This document shows positions 23,000 to 31,347 of a stretch of 46,003 nt of DNA, piece by piece. Positions within the stretch are counted from its first letter, which is position 1. The number at the start of each line of letters is the position of its first letter. Made by a program: the position numbers and the translations under genes. Origin of the DNA: Deltaproteobacteria bacterium. GTDB taxonomy: Bacteria; Myxococcota; Myxococcia; SLRQ01. The stretch covers positions 1-46,003 of the forward strand of contig JARGFU010000032.1 in the NCBI GenBank assembly GCA_029210625.1. The letters are read 5' to 3'. The notes under the pieces were generated by a model. The model saw only the letters and a program-made list of their open reading frames with translations. It was not told the origin of the DNA and made no database searches.

Positions 23000-23596
23000 A
23001 TGACGATGCGCCGGGGTCCCCTCGCCGAGCTGGGCAACCTGCCCAACCTGCTCACCCTGGGGCGGGTCCTGCTGATCCCCATCTTCCTGGTCTTCCTCTT
23101 CTACGGCTCCCGCTTCAGCTCGGCGGTGGCGGCCTTCCTCTTCATCGGCGCCAGCCTCACCGACGTGGTGGACGGCTTCCTCGCCCGCCGGATGAACCTC
23201 ATCACCACCATGGGGAAGTTCCTCGACCCCATCGCCGACAAGCTCCTGGTGATGAGCGCCCTGGTGATGCTCCTCTCCCTCGGGCGGGTGCCGGCCTGGG
23301 TGGTGATCCTCATCCTGGCCCGCGAGTTCATCATCTCCGCCCTGCGCACCCTGGCCATGAGCGAGGGGGTGGTCATCGCGGCGGGGCAGGGCGGCAAGTG
23401 GAAGACCAGCCTCCAGATGGTCGGCCTGATCGGCCTGATCCTCCACTACCCCTACCGGATCGACTTCCTCTTCTTCGAGGCCGACCTCGACCTCCACCGG
23501 ATGGGCCTGTGGCTGGTCTACATCTCCCTGGTTCCCGCGATCCTGTCCGGCGTGGCCTATTTCCAGGGCTTCTGGGAGGCCGTCGAAGATGCTTGA
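23000..23596 (+). CDS. pgsA: CDP-diacylglycerol--glycerol-3-phosphate 3-phosphatidyltransferase
   Basis: A 198-residue inner-membrane enzyme that makes phosphatidylglycerophosphate from CDP-diacylglycerol and glycerol 3-phosphate, the committed step to phosphatidylglycerol and cardiolipin. The CDP-alcohol phosphotransferase motif DGx2ARx8Gx3Dx3D is complete (VDGFLARRMN...GKFLDPIADK). NLPNLLTLGRVLLIPIF is the usual opening, and membrane segments lie near residues 15-35, 40-55, 85-105, 130-150 and 165-185. The start follows the TPR-AIM24 stop by 14 bases. The TGA stop lies inside the -35 of the tRNA-Gly promoter. Confidence 0.95.
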   Translation: MTMRRGPLAELGNLPNLLTLGRVLLIPIFLVFLFYGSRFSSAVAAFLFIGASLTDVVDGFLARRMNLITTMGKFLDPIADKLLVMSALVMLLSLGRVPAWVVILILAREFIISALRTLAMSEGVVIAAGQGGKWKTSLQMVGLIGLILHYPYRIDFLFFEADLDLHRMGLWLVYISLVPAILSGVAYFQGFWEAVEDA

Positions 23597-23621
23597 CAGA
23601 TCCCTCCGGCCCGCCTAGAAA
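23593..23621 (+). promoter_or_regulatory. Promoter of tRNA-Gly
   Basis: TTGACA (23593-23598), a 17-base spacer and TAGAAA (23616-23621). The -35 contains the pgsA stop codon. Predicted start is near 23628, about 12 bases before the mature tRNA. Confidence 0.7.
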
Positions 23622-23639
23622 ACCTGTCCTTCGGAATAT

Positions 23640-23714
<75 letters not shown>

Positions 23715-23715
23715 A

Positions 23716-23755
23716 AGCGCCTCCCCGGGCTTCCCGGTGGAGGCGCTACCTTTTT
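23716..23755 (+). terminator. Rho-independent terminator after tRNA-Gly
   Basis: AGCGCCTCC (23716-23724) and GGAGGCGCT (23739-23747) pair perfectly. The loop contains a further CCGGG/CCCGG pairing. TTTTT follows at 23751-23755. Confidence 0.9.
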
Positions 23756-23775
23756 GAGCGGCCGGAGGCGTCTCC

Positions 23776-24138
23776 TCAGCCGTTGCAGATCTCGTCGCAG
23801 GGGTCGGGCGTGCTGTTGTCGTCGCAGGCCTGGGCCCCCGTCTGGCGCACGCAGGCGCCGGCGTTCCAGGCGTTGTAGCTCTCGGGACTGCCGGGGCAGA
23901 AGGTGCCCTCGTCCACCGCGTCACAGCTGAGGCCGATGATCCGGAGGGCGTCCCCGGTCTCCTCGACGCAGTCGGCGATGCTGTCGAAGAAGCGGTCGAA
24001 GCTCTCGCCGTCGCAGCGCTTCTGGTGCTGGCAGCCCTCGACGAGGGTGCGCTCGCAGGCGCGCTCGGGGGACATGGGGCAGGCGGTGAGGCCGGCCAGG
24101 AGCACCCCGGCCAGCAGCAGTCTCGGCAGATGTCGCAT
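23776..24138 (-). CDS. Small cysteine-containing lipoprotein, 120 aa
   Basis: The signal peptide MRHLPRLLLAGVLLAGLTAC has a lipobox (LTAC) with the acceptor cysteine at residue 20. The mature part of about 100 residues contains nine or so further cysteines, spaced as in small disulfide-rich secreted domains (CERTLVEGCQHQKRCD, CVEETG, CDAVDEGTFC). No known family was recognised. The ATG at 24138 begins the signal peptide; longer forms extend into the divergent promoter region. It is divergent from the metallophosphoesterase gene at 24219, with about 80 bases between. Confidence 0.8.
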   Translation of the reverse strand: MRHLPRLLLAGVLLAGLTACPMSPERACERTLVEGCQHQKRCDGESFDRFFDSIADCVEETGDALRIIGLSCDAVDEGTFCPGSPESYNAWNAGACVRQTGAQACDDNSTPDPCDEICNG

Positions 24139-24218
24139 CGCTTCGGCTTCCCTTTCGGAACGGCCCCCTCTCTCGAAGGCCCTTGTCTCGAATTCAGGCC
24201 CTGTCACAATGGCACAGG

Positions 24219-25319
24219 ATGAGGGCTTCGAAGAAGGCAGGCTGGGGCGCAGGGGGGCTGCTGGGGGCCCTCGTGCTTTCACTCCCACTCGTGGCGGGCG
24301 CCGACGTGGCTCCGCTCCCACCCCCGGAGCCGGCGCCGCCGCCGGCGCCGAGCGCGACGGAGGCGGGGGTGAAGGGCTGGCAGGACTTCCAGCTGGAGCA
24401 GGCCACCACCTGCGTGGGCGCGGCGGACGAGGTTATGGCCGCGCCCGCCGAGTGGACCCACGAGGGCTTCCGCTACCGGATCGAGGGCGGGCGGGCCGGC
24501 CTCTCCCGGGTCGACGCGTCGCCGCACCCCGGCGTGATCAAGCTGGGCGTGGTCTCGGGCATCAAGGAGCCGGACCCGGCCACCCTGAAGGTCCTCGAGG
24601 GCTTCCTCGCCACCTTCGCCGAGGCGAAGGTCGACGCCGTGCTGGTCGGGGGCGACTCGGGCTTCTCCGGGATGGAGCTGGAGAAGGTCTTCCGCGCCCT
24701 GGGCCAGAGCGGCCTGCCCATCCTGGCCATCGCCGGGAACAACGAGTCGCGCAGCAAGTACAACCGGGCCCTGCGCGCGGTCAGCGCCGACCACCCCAAC
24801 GTGCTGAACCAGGACATCGTCCGGGTGGTGCAGGGGCAGGGCTTCGGCGTGGTCAGCCTCCCGGGCTACCACCTGAAGGCCTTCGCCTCGACCAGCGCCT
24901 CCTGCGTCCACGACGACGACGACATCAAGGCCCTCGAGGCGCTCCTCGCCTCGGTGGAGGGGGAGCGGGTGCTGCTCTCCCACGGCCCGCCGAAGCAGCA
25001 GGGCAAGGCCGGCACCGACTGGGTCGATCAGGCGACCGGGAACGTGGGCAACGAGCTGCTCACCCGGGTGCTGCAGAAGAGCAAGCCCCGCCTGACCGTG
25101 ACCGGGCACATCCTCGAGTCGGGGCTGCGGGCCACCGACGCGAAGGGCAAGCCGGCGGCGCCGGGCAAGCCCCAGGGGGCGCTCGTCCTGAACCCCGGGC
25201 AGGTCAGCGCCTTGCCCTACCAGCTCTCCTCCGGGCAGGTCATCCACGGCACGGGGGCGCTGGTGACGGTGCAGGGCGGCAAGATCCACTGGAAGATCCT
25301 CGAGGGGCCGAAGCCCTAG
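24219..25319 (+). CDS. Exported metallophosphoesterase-like protein with degenerate metal site
   Basis: A 366-residue protein with a signal peptide (residues 1-28), a proline-rich spacer and a calcineurin-like phosphoesterase fold from about residue 105. The order of motifs is recognisable: LGVVSGIK (110-116), LVGGDSGF (143-149), IAGNNES (171-177), LLSHGPP (252-258) and VTGHILE (294-300). Several metal ligands of the family are changed. The DxH of motif 1 reads GIK, GNH(D/E) reads GNNE, and GHxH ends in GHIL. It may bind one metal, act on an unusual substrate or be a non-enzymatic relative. The ATG was preferred to a TTG at 24183 because it opens the signal peptide. A PHP-domain lipoprotein gene follows 31 bases later. 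Confidence 0.72.
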   Translation: MRASKKAGWGAGGLLGALVLSLPLVAGADVAPLPPPEPAPPPAPSATEAGVKGWQDFQLEQATTCVGAADEVMAAPAEWTHEGFRYRIEGGRAGLSRVDASPHPGVIKLGVVSGIKEPDPATLKVLEGFLATFAEAKVDAVLVGGDSGFSGMELEKVFRALGQSGLPILAIAGNNESRSKYNRALRAVSADHPNVLNQDIVRVVQGQGFGVVSLPGYHLKAFASTSASCVHDDDDIKALEALLASVEGERVLLSHGPPKQQGKAGTDWVDQATGNVGNELLTRVLQKSKPRLTVTGHILESGLRATDAKGKPAAPGKPQGALVLNPGQVSALPYQLSSGQVIHGTGALVTVQGGKIHWKILEGPKP

Positions 25320-25350
25320 ACCTCGACCGAGGAGAGGGGAGGGGAGCTCG

Positions 25351-28300
25351 ATGGCTCGACCGGAGATCCACCGGCGCCCGGGAGGCGCCACGACCCTGGC
25401 CCTGCTCGGGCTGCTGTTCCTCGGCGGCTGCCGCTCGAAGCTCTGCCTCACCGGGGACCGGGAGTGTGACCTGCCCTCGCCCTGCGCCGGGCTCACCTTC
25501 ACCTGCGACGTGGCCGAGGGCGACGAGCCCTCGGTGAAGGTCTACGAGGCAGGCGACCCGCTGCCGGCCGGCCTCGACACCCTGGTGAGCCCGGGGGACT
25601 TCCTCCTCCAGAACGACCAGGTGGTCGCGGTGATCGAGGCCCTCGATCACGCCCACTACCTGGGGACCAGCGGCGGCAACCTCCTGGACCTGGCCTCGCG
25701 CGGCGGCGCCGACACCCTCAACCACGTGATCCAGGCGATCGGCCTCCTGCCCGAGGACGCCGCGGTCTACACCGACGCCCGGATGATCTCCGGCGAGGGC
25801 CTCGTCGCCCTGCAGGTCACCGGACACCTCGACGGGCACCCCGACCTGCGCATCGCGACCCGCTACGAGCTGCGGGCCTGCGAGCCGGGCCTGCGCATCC
25901 GCACCGAGTTCGCCAACCTCGAGCCCGATCCGAAGATGGTCGCGCTCCTCGACGGCCTCTACTGGAGCGGCCGCGAGAACCTCCCCTTCACCCCGGTGGC
26001 CGGCACGGGCTTCGTCCACCCCTCCTTCGGCCTGACCACCGTGGGCGACGTCTACACCGACGCCCCCTTCCTGGCGGCCACGGCCCACACCGAGGAGGCC
26101 TCGAGCTACGCCGTGTTGGCCTGCGACCAGCCCCACCTCTCGGGCTTCCACTCGGACGTGGTCTCGGCCGTGGGCAAGCGCCCGGTGCTCCTGACGACCC
26201 GCTCGACCGCCTCCCTCGAGCGCTTCTTCGGGGTGGTCCCCGGCCGCTCGGTGGGGCCCGCCGCCGACCTCGCCCTCGAGGTGCGCGAGCAGCTCTTCGA
26301 CGAGCGCTGGGTGCGGATCGACGGGCAGATCGTCACGAGCGGGGGTGGCCCCCTCGGGGACGAGGCCCGGGCCTCGGTGATCCTGGAGGAGGGCAGCCTC
26401 ACTCAGGAGCGCGGCGCCCGGACGCCCTGGACCCAGGTGGCGCCCGACGCCGAGGGCCGCTTCTCGGCGCGGGTGCCCTGGCAGCGCGGTTACGTCCTCA
26501 CCGTCGAGGCCTTCGGCCGGCCGGTGGAGGAGCGGGCCCTGGACGTGGACATCACCAACCTGGACCTGGGCCGGATCGCCATCCCGGGCGACGCCACCCT
26601 CACCCTGCAGGTGCTGCGGGACGGGGTGCCCGGCGAGGGGCTGGTCTTCTTCCACCCGGCGGACGAGGCCACCCGGGAGGCGGTCTCCGGCCGGCTGCAC
26701 GGCGTCTGGTCGACCTGCGCGCCCCTCCTGGGCGCACCCCACGGAGGCTCGCCCGCCTGCAACCGGGTGCTGGTGACCCAGACCACCGCCGTGGCGGTGC
26801 CCGCGGGCAACTACGAGGTCTTCGCCACCGCCGGCCCCTTCCGGCGCCTGGGCCGGGCCTCCCTGAGCGTGGCCGAGGGCGAGGCGCAGAGCCTCTCCTT
26901 CGATCTGGGCGCGCTCCCCCTGAAGCCCACCGGCACCCTCGACGGGGACTTCCACGTGCACGGCGGCGCCTCCTTCGACTCGTCGATCCCCCACCTCGAT
27001 CGCGTGCGGGCCTTCCTCGCGGCGGACCTCGACGTGATCGTGGCGACGGATCACGACGTGGTCCACGACTACGCCGCGGCGCGGGCGACCCTCGACGCGG
27101 ACGCGCGGCTGGCCCTCATCGTGGGCGTGGAGACGACCGGCCACGTCCTCTACGGCCTGGACCCGAACACCTACGTGCCCAAGGTCATCGGGCACTGGAT
27201 CTTCTGGCCCCTGGACCTCGACCCCCTGGCCCCCCGCCGCGGGATGCCCTGGGACGAGGAGGTCGAGCCCGGCGGCCTGATGGAGCGGATGGCCGGGGCC
27301 GGCTGGCCGGACGAGCGCGGCATCGCGCAGCTCAACCACCCCTACGCCGAGGCGGACTTCGGCCGGGACCTCGGCTGGCCGAAGGCGCTGGGCATCGATC
27401 TGGACCTGCCCCTCCCCACCCAGGACGACGGCAGCTCGGCGGCCCTCTACCTGCGCACCCCCGAGGGCGGCCGCTTCGGCAACGGCGACTACCACGCCCA
27501 GGAGGTGATGAACGGCACCGAGAACGGGGACCTCCTGCCCTACCGGGCCTTCTGGTTCTACCTGCTGAACCAGGGGATCCTGCGCGCCGGCACCGCGAAC
27601 AGCGACTCCCACGGCCTGACCGACAACGTCCTGGGCACCCCCCGCAACCTGATCTGGGCCAACACTCCGGTGGTGCCCTTCTCGGAGCCGGTCTTCGACA
27701 CCGCGGTGCGCGAGGGGAGGATGATCGGCACCAACGGGCCCGTCCTCGAGGTCGCGCTCGACCGGGGCAGCGGCGCCCCCCTCGGCCCCTCGATCCTCCC
27801 GGTGCAGCCGACCGCCGGCAGCAGCCTCCGGATCCGGGTGAGCGCCGCTCCCTGGGTGCCGGTGGAGGAGGTCCGGATCATCGTCAACGGGACGGTGGTG
27901 AGGACCTTCGACGGGGCGGAGCTCGTCACCCCCCTGGACCCCTTCGGCGCCAGCGAGCTGCTGCGCCTCGAGCAGAGCCTGCCGCTCTCCGAGCTGCTGC
28001 CCGAGGCGGGCGACGCCTGGATCGTCGTCGAGGCCGGCGCCCCGCTGCCGCAGGCGGGTGACCTCGACTGCGACGGAGTGCCCGACACCACCGACAACGA
28101 CGGAGACGGCGCCATCGACTGGCGGGACGTCGACCGCAACGATGACGGCGTGGTCGACGCGGCCGACCTCGACGTGAACGAGGACGGCAAGCGGGACGCG
28201 AAGGACACCCCGGCGGCCTGCGAGGGAGGGGAGGGGCCGCTCCGGAACCCCGCCCTGCCCGAGGCCAGCGACGCGCCGGCGCGGATCTTCGAGGCGGTGA

Positions 28301-28395
28301 CCCCCGGCGGCTACCCCTTCGCCTTCACCAACCCCTTCGTGATCGACCGCGAGGGCGACGGCTTCGACGCCCCGGGGCTGGAAGGAGGCTCGTGA
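25351..28395 (+). CDS. PHP-domain lipoprotein, CehA/McbA family
   Basis: A 1014-residue lipoprotein with the lipobox LGGC at the end of its signal peptide. Residues 50-350 are beta-rich; residues 350-520 look like carboxypeptidase-regulatory or Ig-like modules. Residues about 525-800 form a PHP metallohydrolase domain with its metal ligands in order: DGDFHVHGG, VIVATDHDVVHDY, VGVETTG, QLNHPY and NSDSHG. The C terminus has Asp-rich calcium-binding repeats (DCDGVPDTTDNDGDGAIDW, DRNDDGVVD). The CehA/McbA group includes carbaryl hydrolase and microcin-processing enzymes, but the substrate here cannot be named. GGGGAG precedes the ATG. Its stop overlaps the next start (TGATG). Confidence 0.82.
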   Translation: MARPEIHRRPGGATTLALLGLLFLGGCRSKLCLTGDRECDLPSPCAGLTFTCDVAEGDEPSVKVYEAGDPLPAGLDTLVSPGDFLLQNDQVVAVIEALDHAHYLGTSGGNLLDLASRGGADTLNHVIQAIGLLPEDAAVYTDARMISGEGLVALQVTGHLDGHPDLRIATRYELRACEPGLRIRTEFANLEPDPKMVALLDGLYWSGRENLPFTPVAGTGFVHPSFGLTTVGDVYTDAPFLAATAHTEEASSYAVLACDQPHLSGFHSDVVSAVGKRPVLLTTRSTASLERFFGVVPGRSVGPAADLALEVREQLFDERWVRIDGQIVTSGGGPLGDEARASVILEEGSLTQERGARTPWTQVAPDAEGRFSARVPWQRGYVLTVEAFGRPVEERALDVDITNLDLGRIAIPGDATLTLQVLRDGVPGEGLVFFHPADEATREAVSGRLHGVWSTCAPLLGAPHGGSPACNRVLVTQTTAVAVPAGNYEVFATAGPFRRLGRASLSVAEGEAQSLSFDLGALPLKPTGTLDGDFHVHGGASFDSSIPHLDRVRAFLAADLDVIVATDHDVVHDYAAARATLDADARLALIVGVETTGHVLYGLDPNTYVPKVIGHWIFWPLDLDPLAPRRGMPWDEEVEPGGLMERMAGAGWPDERGIAQLNHPYAEADFGRDLGWPKALGIDLDLPLPTQDDGSSAALYLRTPEGGRFGNGDYHAQEVMNGTENGDLLPYRAFWFYLLNQGILRAGTANSDSHGLTDNVLGTPRNLIWANTPVVPFSEPVFDTAVREGRMIGTNGPVLEVALDRGSGAPLGPSILPVQPTAGSSLRIRVSAAPWVPVEEVRIIVNGTVVRTFDGAELVTPLDPFGASELLRLEQSLPLSELLPEAGDAWIVVEAGAPLPQAGDLDCDGVPDTTDNDGDGAIDWRDVDRNDDGVVDAADLDVNEDGKRDAKDTPAACEGGEGPLRNPALPEASDAPARIFEAVTPGGYPFAFTNPFVIDREGDGFDAPGLEGGS

Positions 28396-29222
28396 TGCGC
28401 GCGCTCCTGCCGCTCCTCCTCGCCCTCGGGCTGGCGCTGCCCGCCGCCGCCGACCCCTGCCAGCGCTCGGCCACCGTGGCCCTCGGCCCGCTCCAGGCCG
28501 GCCCGGCGACCGGCGCCCTGGGCACCCCCCGCCGCGCCTGCGCCCGCACCGAGCTTCGCCTGGGCCTCGACGCCGGGGCGATCATCGCCACCTCCGAGTT
28601 CTACGGCTACCTCCACGGCGGCCTGGTCCTGGAGGGGAGCTGGGCGCTGCGCCCCGAGACCGAGCTCTTCGCCCGCATGGAGCTGGTCCGCTACGACAGC
28701 GTCATCAGCTCCCTCTCCGCCTCGGCCCTCGGGCCCGGCTACCTCTCGGGCGGCGCCAGCCACCGGCTCCTGGCCCTCGCGATCGGCGGCCAGCCCCTCC
28801 TCCTGAACGCCTACGGCCGCGTCCTGCTGCCGACGGCGGTGCTCCTCGATCGGGGCAGCTGGCCCCTGGGCCTGGAGGCCGGCGCCACCGGGGCCTGGGA
28901 GCTGCACCCGAAGCTCGATCTCCACGCGGGCCTCGCCCTCTTCGGGGACGGCGCCTTCGGCAGCGGCCCGGCGCGGCCCCGGGTGGGACTCCGCCTGGTG
29001 CCGGGCGTGAGCTACTGGGCCCTCTCCTGGCTCGCGGTGGTCGGCGAGGTGGACCTGGGGATGGGCCACGCCGCCGCCCTCGACACCCTGGGCCTGGGCC
29101 TCGGCCTGCGGGTCGGCGGCGAGCGCCTGGGCGCCGCCCTGGAGCTGCGCGCCCCCCTCGCCGGGCGCGAGCGCCACGACGCGGCGCTCCTCCTCACCGC
29201 CACCTGGCGGCCGGCGGGCTGA
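28395..29222 (+). CDS. Predicted outer-membrane or periplasmic beta-rich protein, 275 aa
   Basis: The signal peptide MRALLPLLLALGLALPAAAD is typical of Sec export. The mature chain alternates polar and hydrophobic residues in strand-length blocks (FYGYLHGGLVLEGSWALRP, LGLGLGLRVGGERLGAALEL) and ends near TWRPAG. This looks like a small barrel, but no family is recognised. The ATG at 28395 shares one base with the stop of the PHP lipoprotein gene, and GAAGGAGG lies just upstream, so the pair is co-translated. A partnership between the metallohydrolase and a membrane barrel is plausible. An alternative GTG at 28392 adds one residue. Confidence 0.75.
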   Translation: MRALLPLLLALGLALPAAADPCQRSATVALGPLQAGPATGALGTPRRACARTELRLGLDAGAIIATSEFYGYLHGGLVLEGSWALRPETELFARMELVRYDSVISSLSASALGPGYLSGGASHRLLALAIGGQPLLLNAYGRVLLPTAVLLDRGSWPLGLEAGATGAWELHPKLDLHAGLALFGDGAFGSGPARPRVGLRLVPGVSYWALSWLAVVGEVDLGMGHAAALDTLGLGLGLRVGGERLGAALELRAPLAGRERHDAALLLTATWRPAG

Positions 29223-29245
29223 AGACGGTACGAGGCGCCCCGGTG

Positions 29246-29251
29246 TGTAAT
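29246..29251 (+). promoter_or_regulatory. Candidate -10 element before the sigma-fusion gene
   Basis: TGTAAT matches five of six -10 consensus bases and lies 32 bases before the ATG at 29283. No good -35 is seen at 16-18 bases upstream, and no GGAAC-type ECF -35 is visible. Recognition by an alternative sigma factor is possible. Confidence 0.35.
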
Positions 29252-29282
29252 CCTTCCCGGTCTCGGTCGTCATGGTGGGTGA

Positions 29283-30332
29283 ATGGCCATGACCGCTGAC
29301 AGAGTCCACGACCCCACGGGGGGGGTCGGGGTCCTGCCCCTGGACCCCGATGCCCGGGATCGGGCAATCGTGAGGCGCATCCTCGCCGGTGAGCGCGAGG
29401 CCTTCGAGGAGCTCGTCACCCGCCACGGCCCCGGCCTGCGCCGGACCATCGAGCGCATGCTCGGGCGGCCCGACGTGGCGGACGAGGCGGTGCAGGAGGT
29501 CTTCCTGCGGGCCTGGAATGCCCTGGGGAGCTACCGGGGGGACGCCACGGTGCGCGGCTGGCTCTACCGGATCGCCACCAACCACTGCCGGGACCTGCGC
29601 AAGCGCCCGGGCTGGAAGGAGCGGACCGCCTCGGACCCGGCGGAGGTGATCTCCGGGCAGGCGACGCCGGAGGACCGCAGCCCGGAGCAGCGCGCCGCTC
29701 ACCGGCGGGCACTCGGCGCGGTCCAGGCGGCGCTCACCGCGCGCCTGCGCCAGGACCCCGCCCTCCGGAAGCGCCTCGCCCGGCTGGAGCAGGTGGACGA
29801 GCTGGTCCGTGGTCTGGGCGAGCCTCCCGCCGACCCGGATCCCGAGCTCACCCGGCGGGTGATGGAGCGGATCGCGGCGGAGCCGGCGCCCCGGCCGGCC
29901 GCCCAGCTCGACGCGCACCGGCCGCGCCGGACCTTCTCCTGGCCGACCGCCCTCGCGGCCTGCCTCCTCCTCCTGATCGGCTTCCTGGCCGGGCGCTTCG
30001 CGCACCGGCCGGCGCCGAGGGAGGGCCAGGGGAGCGACGCGGCGACGCTCGCCCGTGTCGACGCGCCGGAACCCGGGGGCGTGGTCGTCCACTTCGTCCT
30101 CGAGGCGGGCGAGGCCCGGACCGTCTCGGTGGTGGGCACCTTCAACGGCTGGGCCCCGGAGGCCCACCCCATGCACCGCTCGCAGGGCCGCTGGATCGCC
30201 CGGCTGCGCCTGCCGCCCGGCCGGCACGAGTACCAGTTCCTGATCGATGGCGAGCGGTGGATCGTGGATCCCTCGGCGCCGTCCACGGCCCAGGATGGCT
30301 TCGGGGGCGTGAACGGGGTGCTCGAGATCTGA
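29283..30332 (+). CDS. Fusion: ECF sigma region 2, anti-sigma-like segment, TM helix and CBM48 domain
   Basis: A 349-residue protein with an unusual order of parts. Residues 30-108 are a sigma-70 region 2 of ECF type (FEELVTRHGPGLRRTIERM, DEAVQEVFLRAWNAL, VRGWLYRIATNHCRDLRKR), which binds RNA polymerase and the -10 element. Region 4 should follow after about residue 145, yet is absent. The chain moves instead into TARLRQDPALRKRLARLEQV and PPADPDPELTRRVMERI, typical of the helical part of anti-sigma factors. Residues 221-240 are a membrane helix (PTALAACLLLLIGFLAGRFA). Residues 263-349 are a CBM48/AMPK-type glycan-binding domain (VVGTFNGWAPEAHPM, GRHEYQFLIDGE). It probably arose by deletion fusing a sigma gene to its anti-sigma gene. 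It heads the cluster 30367-32915. Confidence 0.85.
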   Translation: MAMTADRVHDPTGGVGVLPLDPDARDRAIVRRILAGEREAFEELVTRHGPGLRRTIERMLGRPDVADEAVQEVFLRAWNALGSYRGDATVRGWLYRIATNHCRDLRKRPGWKERTASDPAEVISGQATPEDRSPEQRAAHRRALGAVQAALTARLRQDPALRKRLARLEQVDELVRGLGEPPADPDPELTRRVMERIAAEPAPRPAAQLDAHRPRRTFSWPTALAACLLLLIGFLAGRFAHRPAPREGQGSDAATLARVDAPEPGGVVVHFVLEAGEARTVSVVGTFNGWAPEAHPMHRSQGRWIARLRLPPGRHEYQFLIDGERWIVDPSAPSTAQDGFGGVNGVLEI

Positions 30333-30366
30333 CGTCCGGGTCGCACCTCGACTATGGTCGGCCGCG

Positions 30367-31347
30367 ATGCGAGTTCGTGGCTCCCTCCCCGGCGCGGCCC
30401 TGCCGGCCTGGCTCCTCGTGATGGCGCTGACCCTGGCGCCGCGCTCCGCCGGGGCCGAGCTGCGCCTGGAGGGGAGGGCGGAGCTGCAGGGCGGAGGGGC
30501 CACCCGGGCGTACCTCGTCCCCGGCACCGTCGAGCCCGAGGCCGTGGGCCTGCTGCAGCTGGGCCTGGGCCTCAGCCACCATCGGCCCCGGCACTGGATG
30601 CGGGCCGGCTACGACTTCAGCGTGCAGTCCCTCCCCCTCTCGGGCAAGTGGGGCCTCTTCCACCGCGGCCAGCTCGCGGGGCGCCTCGCGCTGCGCCGCA
30701 GCGGGCGCCTGGAGCTCTCCCTGCGCGGTGGCGCCATCGACTTCCTGAGCGAGGGTGCCGTCGCCACCGGGAGCTCTCTCGACGTCGTCGCGACCCGGGC
30801 CCGCTACGCCGGCTTCGCGCTGGGGGGCTCCCTGCGGATCGGCAGGACCCGGCTCGAGAGCCGCCTCGACGCCGAGTACCGGAGCTCCCGGGCGCAGCTC
30901 TCGGGGAGCGGGAACGACACGACCACCGACCCGCTCGACGAGGTGCTGATCGAGGGCCGGATCGGGGTCGACCACGATACCGGCCACCGGACCCGGCTGA
31001 GCCTGGCGCTGGTGGGCAGCGGCCGGGCCTCGGACTCGGACTACCTCAGCTACGGGGGCGGCGGGCTCGAGCTCGGCGTCGCGGTCGTGCCTCGCCGCGG
31101 GACGTCGATCCAGGCCCTCGTTCGCAGTCAGCTCAACGCCTACCCGGCGGGGGGTGATCCGGCCTTCCAGCGCCAGGACCTCTTCGCCCGGGTCTGGCTG
31201 CTCTTGCGCCAGCGGCTCGCCGAGGGGGTCTGGCTCGGGGCCGTCTGGTCCTACAGCGCGAACGGCTCGGTGGAGGCCGCCTACGACGCGGATCGACACC
31301 TGGCGCTCCTGACCCTGCAGCTGGAGGGAGCGCTCCTGCGATGGTGA
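30367..31347 (+). CDS. Predicted outer-membrane beta-barrel protein, 326 aa
   Basis: The signal peptide ends MALTLAPRSAGA. The mature part consists of many amphipathic strands with turns (LQLGLGLSHHRPRHWMRAGY, GRLALRRSGRLELSLRGG, RTRLSLALVGSGRASDSDYL), as in outer-membrane barrels. It ends in an aromatic residue, ALLRW, the typical sorting signal. About twelve or more strands are likely. No family was recognised. It begins 34 bases after the sigma-fusion gene and overlaps the next gene by seven bases (ATGGTGA), so it belongs to the same operon. Confidence 0.78.
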   Translation: MRVRGSLPGAALPAWLLVMALTLAPRSAGAELRLEGRAELQGGGATRAYLVPGTVEPEAVGLLQLGLGLSHHRPRHWMRAGYDFSVQSLPLSGKWGLFHRGQLAGRLALRRSGRLELSLRGGAIDFLSEGAVATGSSLDVVATRARYAGFALGGSLRIGRTRLESRLDAEYRSSRAQLSGSGNDTTTDPLDEVLIEGRIGVDHDTGHRTRLSLALVGSGRASDSDYLSYGGGGLELGVAVVPRRGTSIQALVRSQLNAYPAGGDPAFQRQDLFARVWLLLRQRLAEGVWLGAVWSYSANGSVEAAYDADRHLALLTLQLEGALLRW

